From Oscillospiraceae bacterium (GTDB lineage Bacteria > Bacillota_A > Clostridia > Oscillospirales > Oscillospiraceae), in assembly GCA_017537045.1 (NCBI GenBank), contig JAFYLN010000149.1, positions 13,171 through 77,170 on the forward strand: a stretch of 64,000 nucleotides of DNA, read 5' to 3'. Below the pieces are notes generated by a model. It was given only the letters and a program-made list of their open reading frames with translations, had not been told where the DNA came from and made no database searches. The position numbers and the translations under genes were made by a program. This document shows, one piece after another, positions 26,370 to 34,659 of the stretch. Position 1 is the stretch's first letter. Every line of letters begins with the position of its first letter.

Positions 26370-26803
26370 ACCATTTGCATAATCCAATAAATGAATCCAT
26401 AAACGACAGATGCCGACACACCATATACGATCACCGGTCCAGCAATGGTGAACATCTTGGCACCGACGCCCAAGATGAAGCCCTCCGTCTTAAATTCCAC
26501 CGCCGGGGCGGAAATGGCATTGGCAAAGCCCGTGATGGGCACCAGCGTTCCGGCTCCGGCATGCTTGGCGAGATTATCATAAAGGCTCAGGCCTGTCAGC
26601 AGGGCGGATAGAACCACCAGTGACATGGATGCGGCTGTTCCCGCCTTTTCCTGATCCAATCCCAAGGCCGTATAAAGACTGATAAAGCTCTGACCCAGTG
26701 TGCAGATCAGGCCGCCGATGACAAATGCCGTCAGGCAGTCCTTCCACATAGGCGATTTGGGGCTCATGGCCTCCACTATTTTTCCATATTCCCGTTCTGT
26801 CAT
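26357..26803 (-). CDS. spoVAC: Stage V sporulation protein AC
   Basis: Membrane protein of 148 residues from the SpoVA family that moves Ca2+-dipicolinate into the forespore and out during germination. It has the family layout: a conserved cytoplasmic N-terminus (KIVEAMSPKSPMWKDCLTAF), about four membrane helices and the conserved GFANAISAPAVEFKTEGFI. ATG at 26803 is chosen because GGAGG lies 7 nt upstream; another ATG 6 bp before it is too close. spoVAD and spoVAEb, usually downstream, are absent. The final residues and stop codon are encoded by a family A hairpin, so the native 3' end may have been lost. Confidence 0.93.
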   Translation of the reverse strand: MTEREYGKIVEAMSPKSPMWKDCLTAFVIGGLICTLGQSFISLYTALGLDQEKAGTAASMSLVVLSALLTGLSLYDNLAKHAGAGTLVPITGFANAISAPAVEFKTEGFILGVGAKMFTIAGPVIVYGVSASVVYGFIYWIMQMVAGG

Positions 26804-26860
26804 ATTCATCCCTCCGCCTCTAGCTTTCCCTGAATTGCAAATATTACCCGCTCCCATGTA

Positions 26861-26889
26861 TTGACATTTTCAAACTGCGGGAGTATAAC
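26861..26889 (+). promoter_or_regulatory. Promoter of the second MATE gene
   Basis: TTGACA, 17-bp spacer, TATAAC, about 40 bp before the TTG start. Confidence 0.85.
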
Positions 26890-26931
26890 ATAATTGTTGC
26901 GTATGCAACTTTTTTGAAAGAAGGGATCATC

Positions 26932-28299
26932 TTGCATTCTGACCGCAATACACTGACAGAAGGTTCTATCTGGAAAAAGATGCTTCTGTTCGCCCTGCCG
27001 ATTTTCTTAGGCAATGTTTTTCAGCAGTTCTATCACGCATTCGACTCCTGGACGGTAGGCAAATTCATCGGTGACACCGCGCTGGCGGCTGTCAGCTCCT
27101 CCGGCAATCTGATCCACATGTTTGTGGGATTCTTTAACGGCGTTGCCATGGGTGCCGGTGTGATCATCGCAAAGTTTTTCGGTGCCCGGGACTACAAAAA
27201 TATGCGCACTGCCATCCATACGGATGTAGCTTTTGGTCTGGCCGCCGGTATTTTTCTGACGGTTCTGGGTGTTGGTTTTTCTCCCACGATCCTGCGGTGG
27301 ATGAATACGCCCGCAGATGTACTCCCTGAGTCCATCATCTATTTCCGCTATTATTTCTGTGGCGCGGTTTTCACCGTGATGTACAATATTTTTGTCGGCA
27401 TTCTGCACGCCGTGGGTGACAGCAAGCATCCGCTTTATTATCTGATTTTCGCCACCTTCGTCAATGTGGCGCTGGATCTGCTGTTTGTGGCAGCTTTGGG
27501 GTTTGGTGTCGGCGCTGCTGCTCTGGCTACCACCATTTCACAGGGTGTCAGTGCAGTCCTCTGCTGTATTCGCCTGATGCGGGTCAGGGAGCCTTACCAG
27601 TTGAAAATCCGGGAAATCCGTTTCGATTTCAGTTGTCTGAAATCCATCATCCGGTTCGGCCTCCCCTCCGGCATTCAGAATTCAGTGATCGGTATTGCCA
27701 ATCTGGTGGTGCAGACCAATATTAACAATTTCGGTTCCGCCGCCATGGCCGGCTGCGGTGCCCATTCCAAGATCGAAGGCTTCGCTTTTCTTCCGATCAC
27801 CTGTTTCTCCATGGCGCTGTCCACCTTTGTCGGACAGAATCTGGGTGCGCATCAGTATGACCGCGTCAAAAAGGGTGTCGGCTTCGGTATTGCATGCTCC
27901 TGCATCACTGCCGAGATCATCGGCATTCTCTCCTATCTTTTTGCACCGCAGCTCATCGCATTTTTCAACGATACGCCGGAGGTCGTTACTTTCGGAACGC
28001 TCCATATGCAAACTGTCTGCCTGTTCTATTTCCTGCTGGCATTTACCCACTGTATCGCTGCAATTATGCGCGGTGCGGGCATCGCAACGTTCCCCATGCT
28101 TACCTTGCTGGCTTGCTGGTGTGTGCTTCGCGTCAGCTATATCACCGTGGCTGTGCGCATTGTCAATCAGTTGACTACAGTCTCCTGGGCCTATCCCCTG
28201 ACATGGACATGCAGTTCCATTGTGTTCCTGATCTATTTCCTGAAAGCCGACTGGATCCACAATTTCGATCGGCTGGAGGCGCAGGGAAAAACCATATAA
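26932..28299 (+). CDS. MATE family efflux transporter (second copy)
   Basis: A 455-residue polytopic membrane protein with about twelve helices. It has MATE features such as the N-terminal LFALPIFLGNVFQQFYHAFD and, in the second half, FVGQNLGAHQYDR. Cation-driven export of drugs or metabolites is the family role; substrate unknown. TTG at 26932 is chosen because GAAGGGA lies 8 nt before it and the upstream TTG at 26914 has no SD. A strong promoter precedes it. It is transcribed divergently from spoVAC. Confidence 0.92.
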   Translation: MHSDRNTLTEGSIWKKMLLFALPIFLGNVFQQFYHAFDSWTVGKFIGDTALAAVSSSGNLIHMFVGFFNGVAMGAGVIIAKFFGARDYKNMRTAIHTDVAFGLAAGIFLTVLGVGFSPTILRWMNTPADVLPESIIYFRYYFCGAVFTVMYNIFVGILHAVGDSKHPLYYLIFATFVNVALDLLFVAALGFGVGAAALATTISQGVSAVLCCIRLMRVREPYQLKIREIRFDFSCLKSIIRFGLPSGIQNSVIGIANLVVQTNINNFGSAAMAGCGAHSKIEGFAFLPITCFSMALSTFVGQNLGAHQYDRVKKGVGFGIACSCITAEIIGILSYLFAPQLIAFFNDTPEVVTFGTLHMQTVCLFYFLLAFTHCIAAIMRGAGIATFPMLTLLACWCVLRVSYITVAVRIVNQLTTVSWAYPLTWTCSSIVFLIYFLKADWIHNFDRLEAQGKTI

Positions 28300-28301
28300 G
28301 A

Positions 28302-28333
28302 AAAACGTCCAACCCCACAGGGTTGGACGTTTT
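28302..28333 (+). terminator. Terminator after the second MATE gene
   Basis: AAAACGTCCAACCC/GGGTTGGACGTTTT stem with CACA loop. An identical stem-loop occurs at 28508-28539. Confidence 0.92.
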
Positions 28334-28334
28334 G

Positions 28335-28500
28335 GAGCGTGTCAAAAAAGCCAATGTCATTCCGAGGGAGCGTAGCGACCGTGGGAATCTGTATCTCTAA
28401 ACATTGGCTTTTTTGATAATTTTATTGGAAAACGGAACTTTTTTGAAGAACGGATTGCCACGCCAGTGTGCGCACTGGCTCGCAATGACAGTTTTTTGAC
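28335..28500. repeat. Family B element pair with 15-bp terminal inverted repeats
   Basis: The first unit is bounded by TCAAAAAAGCCAATG (28342-28356) and its exact reverse complement (28402-28416), enclosing a CATTCCGAGGGAGCG palindrome. A second unit, GGATTGCCACGCCAG to CGCAATGACAG, follows. It sits between two identical terminators. Confidence 0.85.
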
Positions 28501-28507
28501 AGTCTGA

Positions 28508-28539
28508 AAAACGTCCAACCCCACAGGGTTGGACGTTTT
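28508..28539 (-). terminator. Terminator after the capA-like gene
   Basis: Same 14-bp stem and CACA (TGTG on this strand) loop as at 28302-28333, 3 bp past the stop of the minus-strand gene. Confidence 0.92.
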
Positions 28540-28542
28540 GAT

Positions 28543-29928
28543 TCAGCGGATTCCGAGGGATGCTTCTGTTTCTCCCTGTTTCTGCCCAAACCAGTCATTG
28601 GCAGCAGCAAGCCCCTCTCCTACGATTTCCATGGTTCTGTCAAAGGATTCCTGACATTTTACCATAAGTTCATCGGTCAGCTCCATTTCCGTTTTCCAGT
28701 CTGCATCTGCCGCCATAGCCATGATCCGGAATTTTCTGACACCATTTTCATCGATATAGCGCCAGACCCAGGTAGGCAGCACATCTGCACTTTCTACCAG
28801 CACCGTGCCATCAGAATACTTGGCAAACGTAAAGGTAAAGAGCATACCATCTTCTGTGTGCACCGGGAAGCTGCCGCTTTTATAAATATTAGAAACAGCA
28901 TTGCCCGTGGAGTACAGGCACAGGGTCTTATGTGTTTCATCCGTCTGGCTTGTCAGCAGCTTCACAGGCTGCACCACATGTGCATGGTTTCCGACGATTA
29001 CATCAATTCCCATATCACACAGCTGCTGGCCGATCTGCTCCTGATAGACATGGGGCTTTGTCTTGTATTCTTCACCCCAGTGGATAAACATGACAATTGC
29101 CTCTGCGCCGTCTGCTTTCATCTGTTCCAGTTCACCGGAGAGCTTATCATAAAATATATCCAGATCTCTATAATTAAAGGCATTGACCAGCTTGGAATCT
29201 TCCCGCGTCATTGCAATACCGTTGAGCATAAAGCTGCCCGATCCCGTATAGCCAGTGCTGTAGGTATAACAGGTCATTGCGATCCTGATACCGTTAATAT
29301 CACGGATCAGGTAATTCTTTGCTTCCTCCTCCAACCGTGTACCTATATGATCCAGTTCCCGATCCTCTATGACCTGCTGTGTACGGATAAATCCGCTGGA
29401 ACCCATGTCATAAGTATGGTTATTACCAGTCAGAAGCATGTCAAAACCTGCTGCCTTGGCTGCATCTACGATCTCATCGGGAGCATTAAAACAGGGATAG
29501 CCGGAGTATGGGAAGCCATTCTTGTCACTGTTGAGCGATACTTCCAGATTTGCTGCAGCATAGTCAACCGCAGAAACGTACTTCGTAAACCATTTAAAAA
29601 TATTGTCAAAATTATAGGTTTTGCTCTCCTTGTCGTAACCGCTCTTGATCACCAGCTCATGAAGCAGAATATCACCGGTAGCACCGATGGTTGCCGTGCT
29701 GACCTTGGCAGGCGGCTCGGTCGGTTCCTCGGTGGGTTCTTCGGTGGGTGGTTCTGTATGCGGACTGGTAACTTCCGCAGCAGCTTCCGTATGCTGCAGG
29801 GATGCTTCCGGTTGTCTATCCTTTGTCAAAAAGAGGATACCCGCTGTTCCGATGCAAAGCAGCAGCAAAATCAGGATAACAATGCCGCCTCTCTTTTTTC
29901 GGGGTGTGCGCTGAAATTTTCCTGCCAT
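28543..29928 (-). CDS. CapA-family membrane-anchored metallophosphatase-like protein
   Basis: A 461-residue protein: a basic N-terminus (RTPRKKRG), one membrane helix (about 15-35), a Thr/Glu/Pro linker with repeated PTEEPTE units, and an extracellular CapA/PGA_cap domain. The domain has GDILLH, ANLEVSL, TGNNHTYDMG, HWGEEY and GNHAHVVQP, the Asp/His/Asn set of calcineurin-like phosphatases. CapA proteins act in poly-gamma-glutamate synthesis, but no capB or capC is nearby and many gut CapA-like proteins have unknown roles. ATG at 29928 follows AAGGAG with 8-nt spacing. It is 12 bp after mtnN, so it is probably co-transcribed with luxS and mtnN. Confidence 0.85.
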   Translation of the reverse strand: MAGKFQRTPRKKRGGIVILILLLLCIGTAGILFLTKDRQPEASLQHTEAAAEVTSPHTEPPTEEPTEEPTEPPAKVSTATIGATGDILLHELVIKSGYDKESKTYNFDNIFKWFTKYVSAVDYAAANLEVSLNSDKNGFPYSGYPCFNAPDEIVDAAKAAGFDMLLTGNNHTYDMGSSGFIRTQQVIEDRELDHIGTRLEEEAKNYLIRDINGIRIAMTCYTYSTGYTGSGSFMLNGIAMTREDSKLVNAFNYRDLDIFYDKLSGELEQMKADGAEAIVMFIHWGEEYKTKPHVYQEQIGQQLCDMGIDVIVGNHAHVVQPVKLLTSQTDETHKTLCLYSTGNAVSNIYKSGSFPVHTEDGMLFTFTFAKYSDGTVLVESADVLPTWVWRYIDENGVRKFRIMAMAADADWKTEMELTDELMVKCQESFDRTMEIVGEGLAAANDWFGQKQGETEASLGIR

Positions 29929-29940
29929 ATACAAATCTCC

Positions 29941-30648
29941 TTACTGTATCTGGCTGAGCTTCCGGGCCATAAGCCGTGCGACTGCTGCACAGCGGTGAGC
30001 TGCAATAGCCTCGAAAGTTGGATAGTCCATCTCGGCGCTGTCGTCGGCTTTATCGGAAATGGCTCGCAGAATCACAAAAGGCAGCTCGTTGCGGAATGCC
30101 ACATGGGCAATAGCCGCACCTTCCATCTCCGTGCACAGTGCCTGTGTCTTTGCAATGATATTTTCCTTCACTGCTTTTTCTGCAACGAACAGGTCACCGC
30201 TGGCAACGCGGCCGATGCGGCTGTGGCCGGGATTTACAGCTTCTGCCGCAGCGCAGGCATAGGAAATCATTTCCTCATTTGCAGCAAAGGTCAACACGCC
30301 CATGCCGGGAACCTCGCCCATTTCGTAGCCAAAGTGCTGAGCATCAAAGTCGTGGTACATGGCATCGCTGCTGATCAGCAGATCACCGATATCCAGCTCG
30401 GCGCAGAGGGAGCCGGCAATACCTGTATTGACCAGATGCGTGACACCGAAGCAGTCACACAGCACCTGCGCGCACATGGCAGCATTGACCTTACCCACGC
30501 CGCACTGAACAACCACAACAGGCAGGCCTTCCAGTACACCGTCATAGAATTCCATGCCGGCCTTGCGCGTTACGGTCAGGTTCTGCATTTCGGATTTCAG
30601 GGTTTCCACTTCGACGGCCATCGCGCCGATAATACCAAGTTTTTTCAT
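29941..30648 (-). CDS. mtnN: 5'-methylthioadenosine/S-adenosylhomocysteine nucleosidase
   Basis: Cytoplasmic N-glycosidase (Pfs) that removes adenine from S-adenosylhomocysteine and methylthioadenosine. The 235-residue product begins MKKLGIIGAMAVEVE and has NTGIAGSL, the substrate-binding Glu motif EMEGAAIAHV and the catalytic Asp in RAISDKAD. It lies 11 bp after luxS, which uses its product S-ribosylhomocysteine, so the two form the two-step activated methyl cycle. Confidence 0.96.
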   Translation of the reverse strand: MKKLGIIGAMAVEVETLKSEMQNLTVTRKAGMEFYDGVLEGLPVVVVQCGVGKVNAAMCAQVLCDCFGVTHLVNTGIAGSLCAELDIGDLLISSDAMYHDFDAQHFGYEMGEVPGMGVLTFAANEEMISYACAAAEAVNPGHSRIGRVASGDLFVAEKAVKENIIAKTQALCTEMEGAAIAHVAFRNELPFVILRAISDKADDSAEMDYPTFEAIAAHRCAAVARLMARKLSQIQ

Positions 30649-30659
30649 ATTTTTCTCCT

Positions 30660-31136
30660 TTACTGCGGGTAAATCAGATGCTCCCGGTCGATATTTTCAA
30701 GCAATGCGGCATATTTTGCGCCCCAGTAATTTGCCATAGGCAGATTCATATCCAGATAGTTTCCGCAGTCCTTGGCAGACGCGCCGGGAACCTCTCCGGT
30801 AAAATCGCGGATAAATTCGAAGCAGGCCTTTACCAGCGCGACCACACCGGCAGATTCATAGTCACCTGCCAGCAGCAGGTAAAAGCCGGTGCGGCAGCCC
30901 ATGGGGCCAAAATACAACACCTTTTCTTTCCAGTTTGGTTCATTGCGCAGATACGTTGCCGCCAGATGCTCCATGGTATGGATCTCGGCGGTATTCATGA
31001 CCGGCTCCTCGTTGGGATTTGTCAGGCGCAGGTCAAAGGTCGTGACCGTTTCGCTGCCGACTTTGTCCTTGCGGGACACATACAGCCCCGGCTGCAGCCT
31101 GATATGGTCAATGGTAAAGCTTGTTATTTTCTCCAT
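30660..31136 (-). CDS. luxS: S-ribosylhomocysteine lyase LuxS
   Basis: Metalloenzyme splitting S-ribosylhomocysteine into homocysteine and DPD, the AI-2 precursor. The 158-residue product has the metal ligands in HTMEH (His53, His57) and Cys124 (AKDCGN), and catalytic Cys81 in GPMGCRTGF. ATG at 31136 follows GAGGTGATTAC; an upstream frame extension crosses the promoter. First gene of the luxS-mtnN-capA operon. Whether AI-2 signalling is used is not shown; methyl-cycle recycling is the safe role. Confidence 0.97.
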   Translation of the reverse strand: MEKITSFTIDHIRLQPGLYVSRKDKVGSETVTTFDLRLTNPNEEPVMNTAEIHTMEHLAATYLRNEPNWKEKVLYFGPMGCRTGFYLLLAGDYESAGVVALVKACFEFIRDFTGEVPGASAKDCGNYLDMNLPMANYWGAKYAALLENIDREHLIYPQ

Positions 31137-31157
31137 CGTAATCACCTCATAAAAAAT

Positions 31158-31186
31158 ATCATACCGCAAATCGGCACCGAATGCAA
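31158..31186 (-). promoter_or_regulatory. luxS operon promoter
   Basis: TTGCAT, 17-bp spacer, TATGAT on the minus strand, 22 bp before the luxS ATG. Confidence 0.82.
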
Positions 31187-31327
31187 GAAAAATACAGCGC
31201 AACTCATGGTTGATTATCTCTCAACCAGCCGTTGACCGGAATTTTTCCCGGAATTAACGAATAATTGATAGCTTTTCCTGCCAGTTTATGGCATGATAGA
31301 GGCACAAGGAAACAGGAGGTAAGACCT

Positions 31328-32341
31328 ATGGAAGAAACACTGGGCAAAAGAATTATTGTAAACCGTAAACGTCTGAATATGACACAGGACCGGCTGGCAG
31401 AGCAGCTGGGTGTAACTGCGCAGGCAGTCAGCAAATGGGAGAACGACCAGTCCTGTCCCGATATTTCCATGTTGCCGAAGCTGGCAGAGCTTTTCGGTAT
31501 CAGCATCGATACACTGCTGGGTGTATCTGTTCAGACTCCGGCCGTGGAAGCGGAAGTGGTGGAGTCCATCTGTGCGGCAGAAAGCGAACCAGATGGCATC
31601 CATTTTCAGAAAGGCAACTGGGAATTCCACTGGGACAACAACCGAAAAAGCTCCATCGGCCTGGCGCTTTGGATTCTGCTTGTAGGCGGCCTGCTGCTGG
31701 CAGGCAGTGTCCTGAGCTGGGATATTGACTTCTGGGATGTCCTGTGGCCTGCAGGACTGCTTGTCTTCGGCTTGTGCATGCTGCCGGGATTCTCCTTTTT
31801 CCGGCTGGGCTGTCTGGTTTTCGGCGCATATTTTCTACTCGGCGAATTAGAGCTTCTTCCCTTTGCCATGGGCAAGGATTTTCTGTTCCCGGCGTTTCTG
31901 CTGCTGTTCGGCGCAAGCCTGCTTGCAGATGCAGTAAAAAAGCCCGGGAGATACTTTTCCTTTACCCGCAGCGGTAAAAACATCAAAAAGAGCCACTGCA
32001 ATGTCAGCAATGAACGCTTTGAATGCACGCTTAGCTTCGGTGAAAAGGATTATTGCATCGATACGCCCCGCCTGCGCGGCGGCGAAGCCGATGTCAGCTT
32101 CGGTGATCTGGAGATCGATCTGAGTGGCTGTGAAGAAATCGTCCCCGGCTGCACCATCGATGCAAACTGTTCCTTTGGCGAGCTGACGATCAAAGTCCCC
32201 CGCCGCTACCGTGTGGAGCCAGCAAGCAGCACCTCCTTTGGAAATTTTGAGGTGAAGGGTTCTCCCGATCCCGTTACCGATGCCGTGATCACTCTGGAGG
32301 CCGATGCCAGTTTTGGCGAAATCTGTGTCAAATACATCTGA
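31328..32341 (+). CDS. Membrane-anchored XRE regulator with LiaF-like C-terminal domain
   Basis: A 337-residue fusion protein. Residues 1-66 are an XRE helix-turn-helix (MTQDRLAEQLGVTAQAVSKW). After a linker come about three to four hydrophobic helices (about 110-205). The C-terminal third has five beta-strand repeats built on SFG (LSFGEKDY, VSFGDLEI, CSFGELTI, TSFGNFEV, ASFGEICV), like the LiaF/DUF4097 beta-helix. LiaF restrains the LiaRS envelope-stress system; here a DNA-binding head replaces a separate regulator, suggesting a one-component envelope sensor. ATG at 31328 follows ACAGGAGGTAAG. Target genes unknown; the nearby envelope genes are candidates. Confidence 0.82.
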   Translation: MEETLGKRIIVNRKRLNMTQDRLAEQLGVTAQAVSKWENDQSCPDISMLPKLAELFGISIDTLLGVSVQTPAVEAEVVESICAAESEPDGIHFQKGNWEFHWDNNRKSSIGLALWILLVGGLLLAGSVLSWDIDFWDVLWPAGLLVFGLCMLPGFSFFRLGCLVFGAYFLLGELELLPFAMGKDFLFPAFLLLFGASLLADAVKKPGRYFSFTRSGKNIKKSHCNVSNERFECTLSFGEKDYCIDTPRLRGGEADVSFGDLEIDLSGCEEIVPGCTIDANCSFGELTIKVPRRYRVEPASSTSFGNFEVKGSPDPVTDAVITLEADASFGEICVKYI

Positions 32342-32354
32342 ATTCTTAAGATTT

Positions 32355-32390
32355 TCCGCCGGAACAAAAATCTCCGGCGGATTTCTTTTT
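32355..32390 (+). terminator. Terminator after the XRE-LiaF-like gene
   Basis: TCCGCCGGA/TCCGGCGGA stem followed by TTTCTTTTT. Confidence 0.88.
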
Positions 32391-32408
32391 CTTTATATGC
32401 GAATTAAC

Positions 32409-32437
32409 TTGCATTTTGCGAAAAGGAACGGTATAAT
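32409..32437 (+). promoter_or_regulatory. Promoter of the deacetylase-like gene
   Basis: TTGCAT, 17-bp spacer, TATAAT, 33 bp before the chosen ATG. Confidence 0.87.
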
Positions 32438-32470
32438 AGCATTGACTATACCATGAAGGTGGGAAGATAT

Positions 32471-34294
32471 ATGAATGAGAAAGATTTTGACCTCGATTTC
32501 GATTTCGAAAAAGAGTACGGTTTTGATACACCAGAGGATACGGACGCACAACTCAGCGGCGAGGACTTTGACCTGAAGGCTCTGCTGGAATCCGAATTTG
32601 GTGAGGACGCATCCCTGTTTACTTCCGAATATGAATCTGATTTTGACTACGGTCCCGAGACCGTGGATTATGCACAGGACGAGGGCATGGCTCTTGCGGA
32701 AGAACCTGTGGTGCAATTTGCCGCGCCTGCTGAATTTGCTGCAGCCGAGGAAGAAGTGCCTGCTGATGAGGGCTTTGATGCCGATCTTCCTGAGGAAATG
32801 ATGTATTCCCAGCCCCTGCCCGAAGAGGAATACCCCATGGAAGCTGAAGAAGCTGCCCCGGTGGAGCTTCCTCCGGAGGAGGTTCCTGTCCGAAAGCCTG
32901 TCCGCCGGGAGCGCCGCAAGCCAGTCAGTCCCATCCGCCGCTTCAAGAATGAGACCCTGCCCTTGCTCATCACTGGTGTTACTGCACTGCTGATCGTCAT
33001 TTTCGCTATCGGCTCGCTCGGCCGTCTGATTACCAACATTAAGATCAATAATCAGACTGCCCTTGATGCCTCCGAAGCCGCTGAGAATGAAGCACAGCGT
33101 CAGGATCGTGAGGCACAGGATCTGCTGAACGAAGCTGCTTTGCTGGCTGCCGGCTATGATTATGATGCCGCCATCGCCAAGCTGGAAGGCTTCACCGGCA
33201 ACAAGTCCAAGTATCCCGATATGGAAATCCGCCTGTCCGAGTACAAGCAGCAGAAATCCCTGCTGATTGCCCACAACGACCCCGGCGCGGTTGCTAACCT
33301 GTCCTTCCACATGCTGATCGCCGACCCCTCCCGTGCATGGAGCAATCAGGAATTCGGCAGTTCCTATAATAAGAACTTCGTCACCACCGGCGAATTCGAG
33401 CGGATTCTTGAGCAGCTTTACAACAACGGCTATGTTCTGGTGGATATGGACTGCTTCATCGCAGAAACCGTCACCGGTGATACCATCACCTACTCCTCCA
33501 AGCCCATCTACCTGCCTGACGGCAAAAAGCCCATTATGATCACCGAGACCATGGTCAACTATTTCAACTATATGATCGACGGCAACGGTGACGGTACTCC
33601 CGATAAGGACGGCGCAGGTTTTGCTTCCAAGCTGGTTCTCCAGAACGGCGAGGTCAAGGCGCAGATGGTTAATGCTTCCGGTGAGACCGTTGTTGGCAAC
33701 TACGACCTGGTTCCCATTCTGGAAGACTTTATTGAAAAGCACCCCGACTTCTCCTATCACGGTTCCCGTGCCCTGCTGGCTATGACCGGTCATGAGGGTG
33801 TCTTCGGTTACCGCACCAACAAGGGTGTCATCGATACCAAGGGTCAGGCTTACTACGATGCAGAGGTAGCAGGTGCCAAGGAGATCGTTGCCGCCCTGAA
33901 GGAAGCCGGTTATGAATTTGCTTCTTTCACCTATAACAACGAAGCCTACGGCAAGCTCGATGCTACCAGTATTCAGAAGGATATCTCCAAGTGGACTGCA
34001 GAAGTGCTGCCCATTCTGGGCACCTGTGATACGCTGGTGTTCGCAAAGACCAGTGATATCAGCGCAAACGGCGATTACACCACCAGTAAATTCAACGTGC
34101 TGTATGGTCAGGGCTTCCGCTACTTTATCAGCCACACCACGGGTACCCCCTCCTGCAAGATCGCAGGCAACTATGTCCGCCAGCTGCGAATCATGGTCAC
34201 CGGCTCCCAGATGGCACACGCCTCCAATACCTACGCCAACTACTTCGATTCCCAGTCTATTCTGGACACCACCCGCGGCAATGTGCCCCAGTAA
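32471..34294 (+). CDS. Membrane protein with acidic N-terminus and polysaccharide-deacetylase-like domain
   Basis: A 607-residue protein whose function I cannot name. Residues 1-140 are strongly acidic and low in complexity (many DFD, EEE and PEE runs), followed by a basic patch (VRKPVRRERRKP), a membrane helix (about 162-183), a helical, coiled-coil-like segment, and from about residue 273 an extracellular domain that resembles NodB-type deacetylases in order (LSFHMLIAD, later GYVLVDMD, KPIMITETM, ASFTYNNEAY). The usual metal-binding TFDD and HxxxH motifs are not seen, so it may be inactive or a distant relative. ATG at 32471 follows AAGGTGG; an in-frame ATG 18 bp earlier would contain that SD. 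Monocistronic, strong promoter and terminator. Confidence 0.7.
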   Translation: MNEKDFDLDFDFEKEYGFDTPEDTDAQLSGEDFDLKALLESEFGEDASLFTSEYESDFDYGPETVDYAQDEGMALAEEPVVQFAAPAEFAAAEEEVPADEGFDADLPEEMMYSQPLPEEEYPMEAEEAAPVELPPEEVPVRKPVRRERRKPVSPIRRFKNETLPLLITGVTALLIVIFAIGSLGRLITNIKINNQTALDASEAAENEAQRQDREAQDLLNEAALLAAGYDYDAAIAKLEGFTGNKSKYPDMEIRLSEYKQQKSLLIAHNDPGAVANLSFHMLIADPSRAWSNQEFGSSYNKNFVTTGEFERILEQLYNNGYVLVDMDCFIAETVTGDTITYSSKPIYLPDGKKPIMITETMVNYFNYMIDGNGDGTPDKDGAGFASKLVLQNGEVKAQMVNASGETVVGNYDLVPILEDFIEKHPDFSYHGSRALLAMTGHEGVFGYRTNKGVIDTKGQAYYDAEVAGAKEIVAALKEAGYEFASFTYNNEAYGKLDATSIQKDISKWTAEVLPILGTCDTLVFAKTSDISANGDYTTSKFNVLYGQGFRYFISHTTGTPSCKIAGNYVRQLRIMVTGSQMAHASNTYANYFDSQSILDTTRGNVPQ

Positions 34295-34308
34295 GCAATC
34301 TACAATAT

Positions 34309-34338
34309 GTGCGCCGGGTTCCTCCCGGCGCACTTTTT
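34309..34338 (+). terminator. Terminator directly before the DUF1653 gene
   Basis: Perfect 10-bp stem GTGCGCCGGG/CCCGGCGCAC with TTCCT loop and TTTTT tail; the SD of the next gene starts 3 bp later. Confidence 0.92.
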
Positions 34339-34350
34339 ATGGAGGAAATG

Positions 34351-34572
34351 ATGGAACTGAAATTAGGAAAATACCGCCATTTTAAAGGCAACGAATATGA
34401 GCTGATCGGCATTGCGACCCATTCGGAAAGCATGGAGCCCATGGTGGTCTACCGCGCGCTGTACGGCGAACAGGGGCTTTGGGTGCGGCCTGCAGCCATG
34501 TGGACGGAGCATGTGGAACGCGGTGGCTACAGCGGCCCAAGATTCCAGTATATAGAAGAAATAAATTTATAA
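34351..34572 (+). CDS. DUF1653 domain protein
   Basis: A 73-residue protein with the DUF1653 pattern: LGKYRHFKGNEYELIGIATH near the start, then VVYRALYGE and the WVRPAAMW stretch. Function of the family is unknown; it is a small, soluble, beta-rich domain. ATG at 34351 follows GGAGGAAATG. The open frame extends upstream into the terminator hairpin and is not used. No promoter is visible between the terminator and this gene, so expression would depend on read-through of the upstream transcript. Confidence 0.85.
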   Translation: MELKLGKYRHFKGNEYELIGIATHSESMEPMVVYRALYGEQGLWVRPAAMWTEHVERGGYSGPRFQYIEEINL

Positions 34573-34581
34573 ATTCTTAAT

Positions 34582-34610
34582 TTGATTCTTCCGGTTCTGT
34601 CTGCTAAGAT
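34582..34610 (+). promoter_or_regulatory. Promoter of the LTA-synthase-like gene
   Basis: TTGATT, 17-bp spacer, TAAGAT, 49 bp before the ATG. Confidence 0.75.
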
Positions 34611-34659
34611 AGCGTTGGTATGAAGTGCATACCGGACTTTTTAACTCTGAGGCAAAACC

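Noticed and set aside
28543..29928. Poly-gamma-glutamate capsule operon
   Set aside because: Only a CapA-like protein is present; capB, capC and capE are absent.
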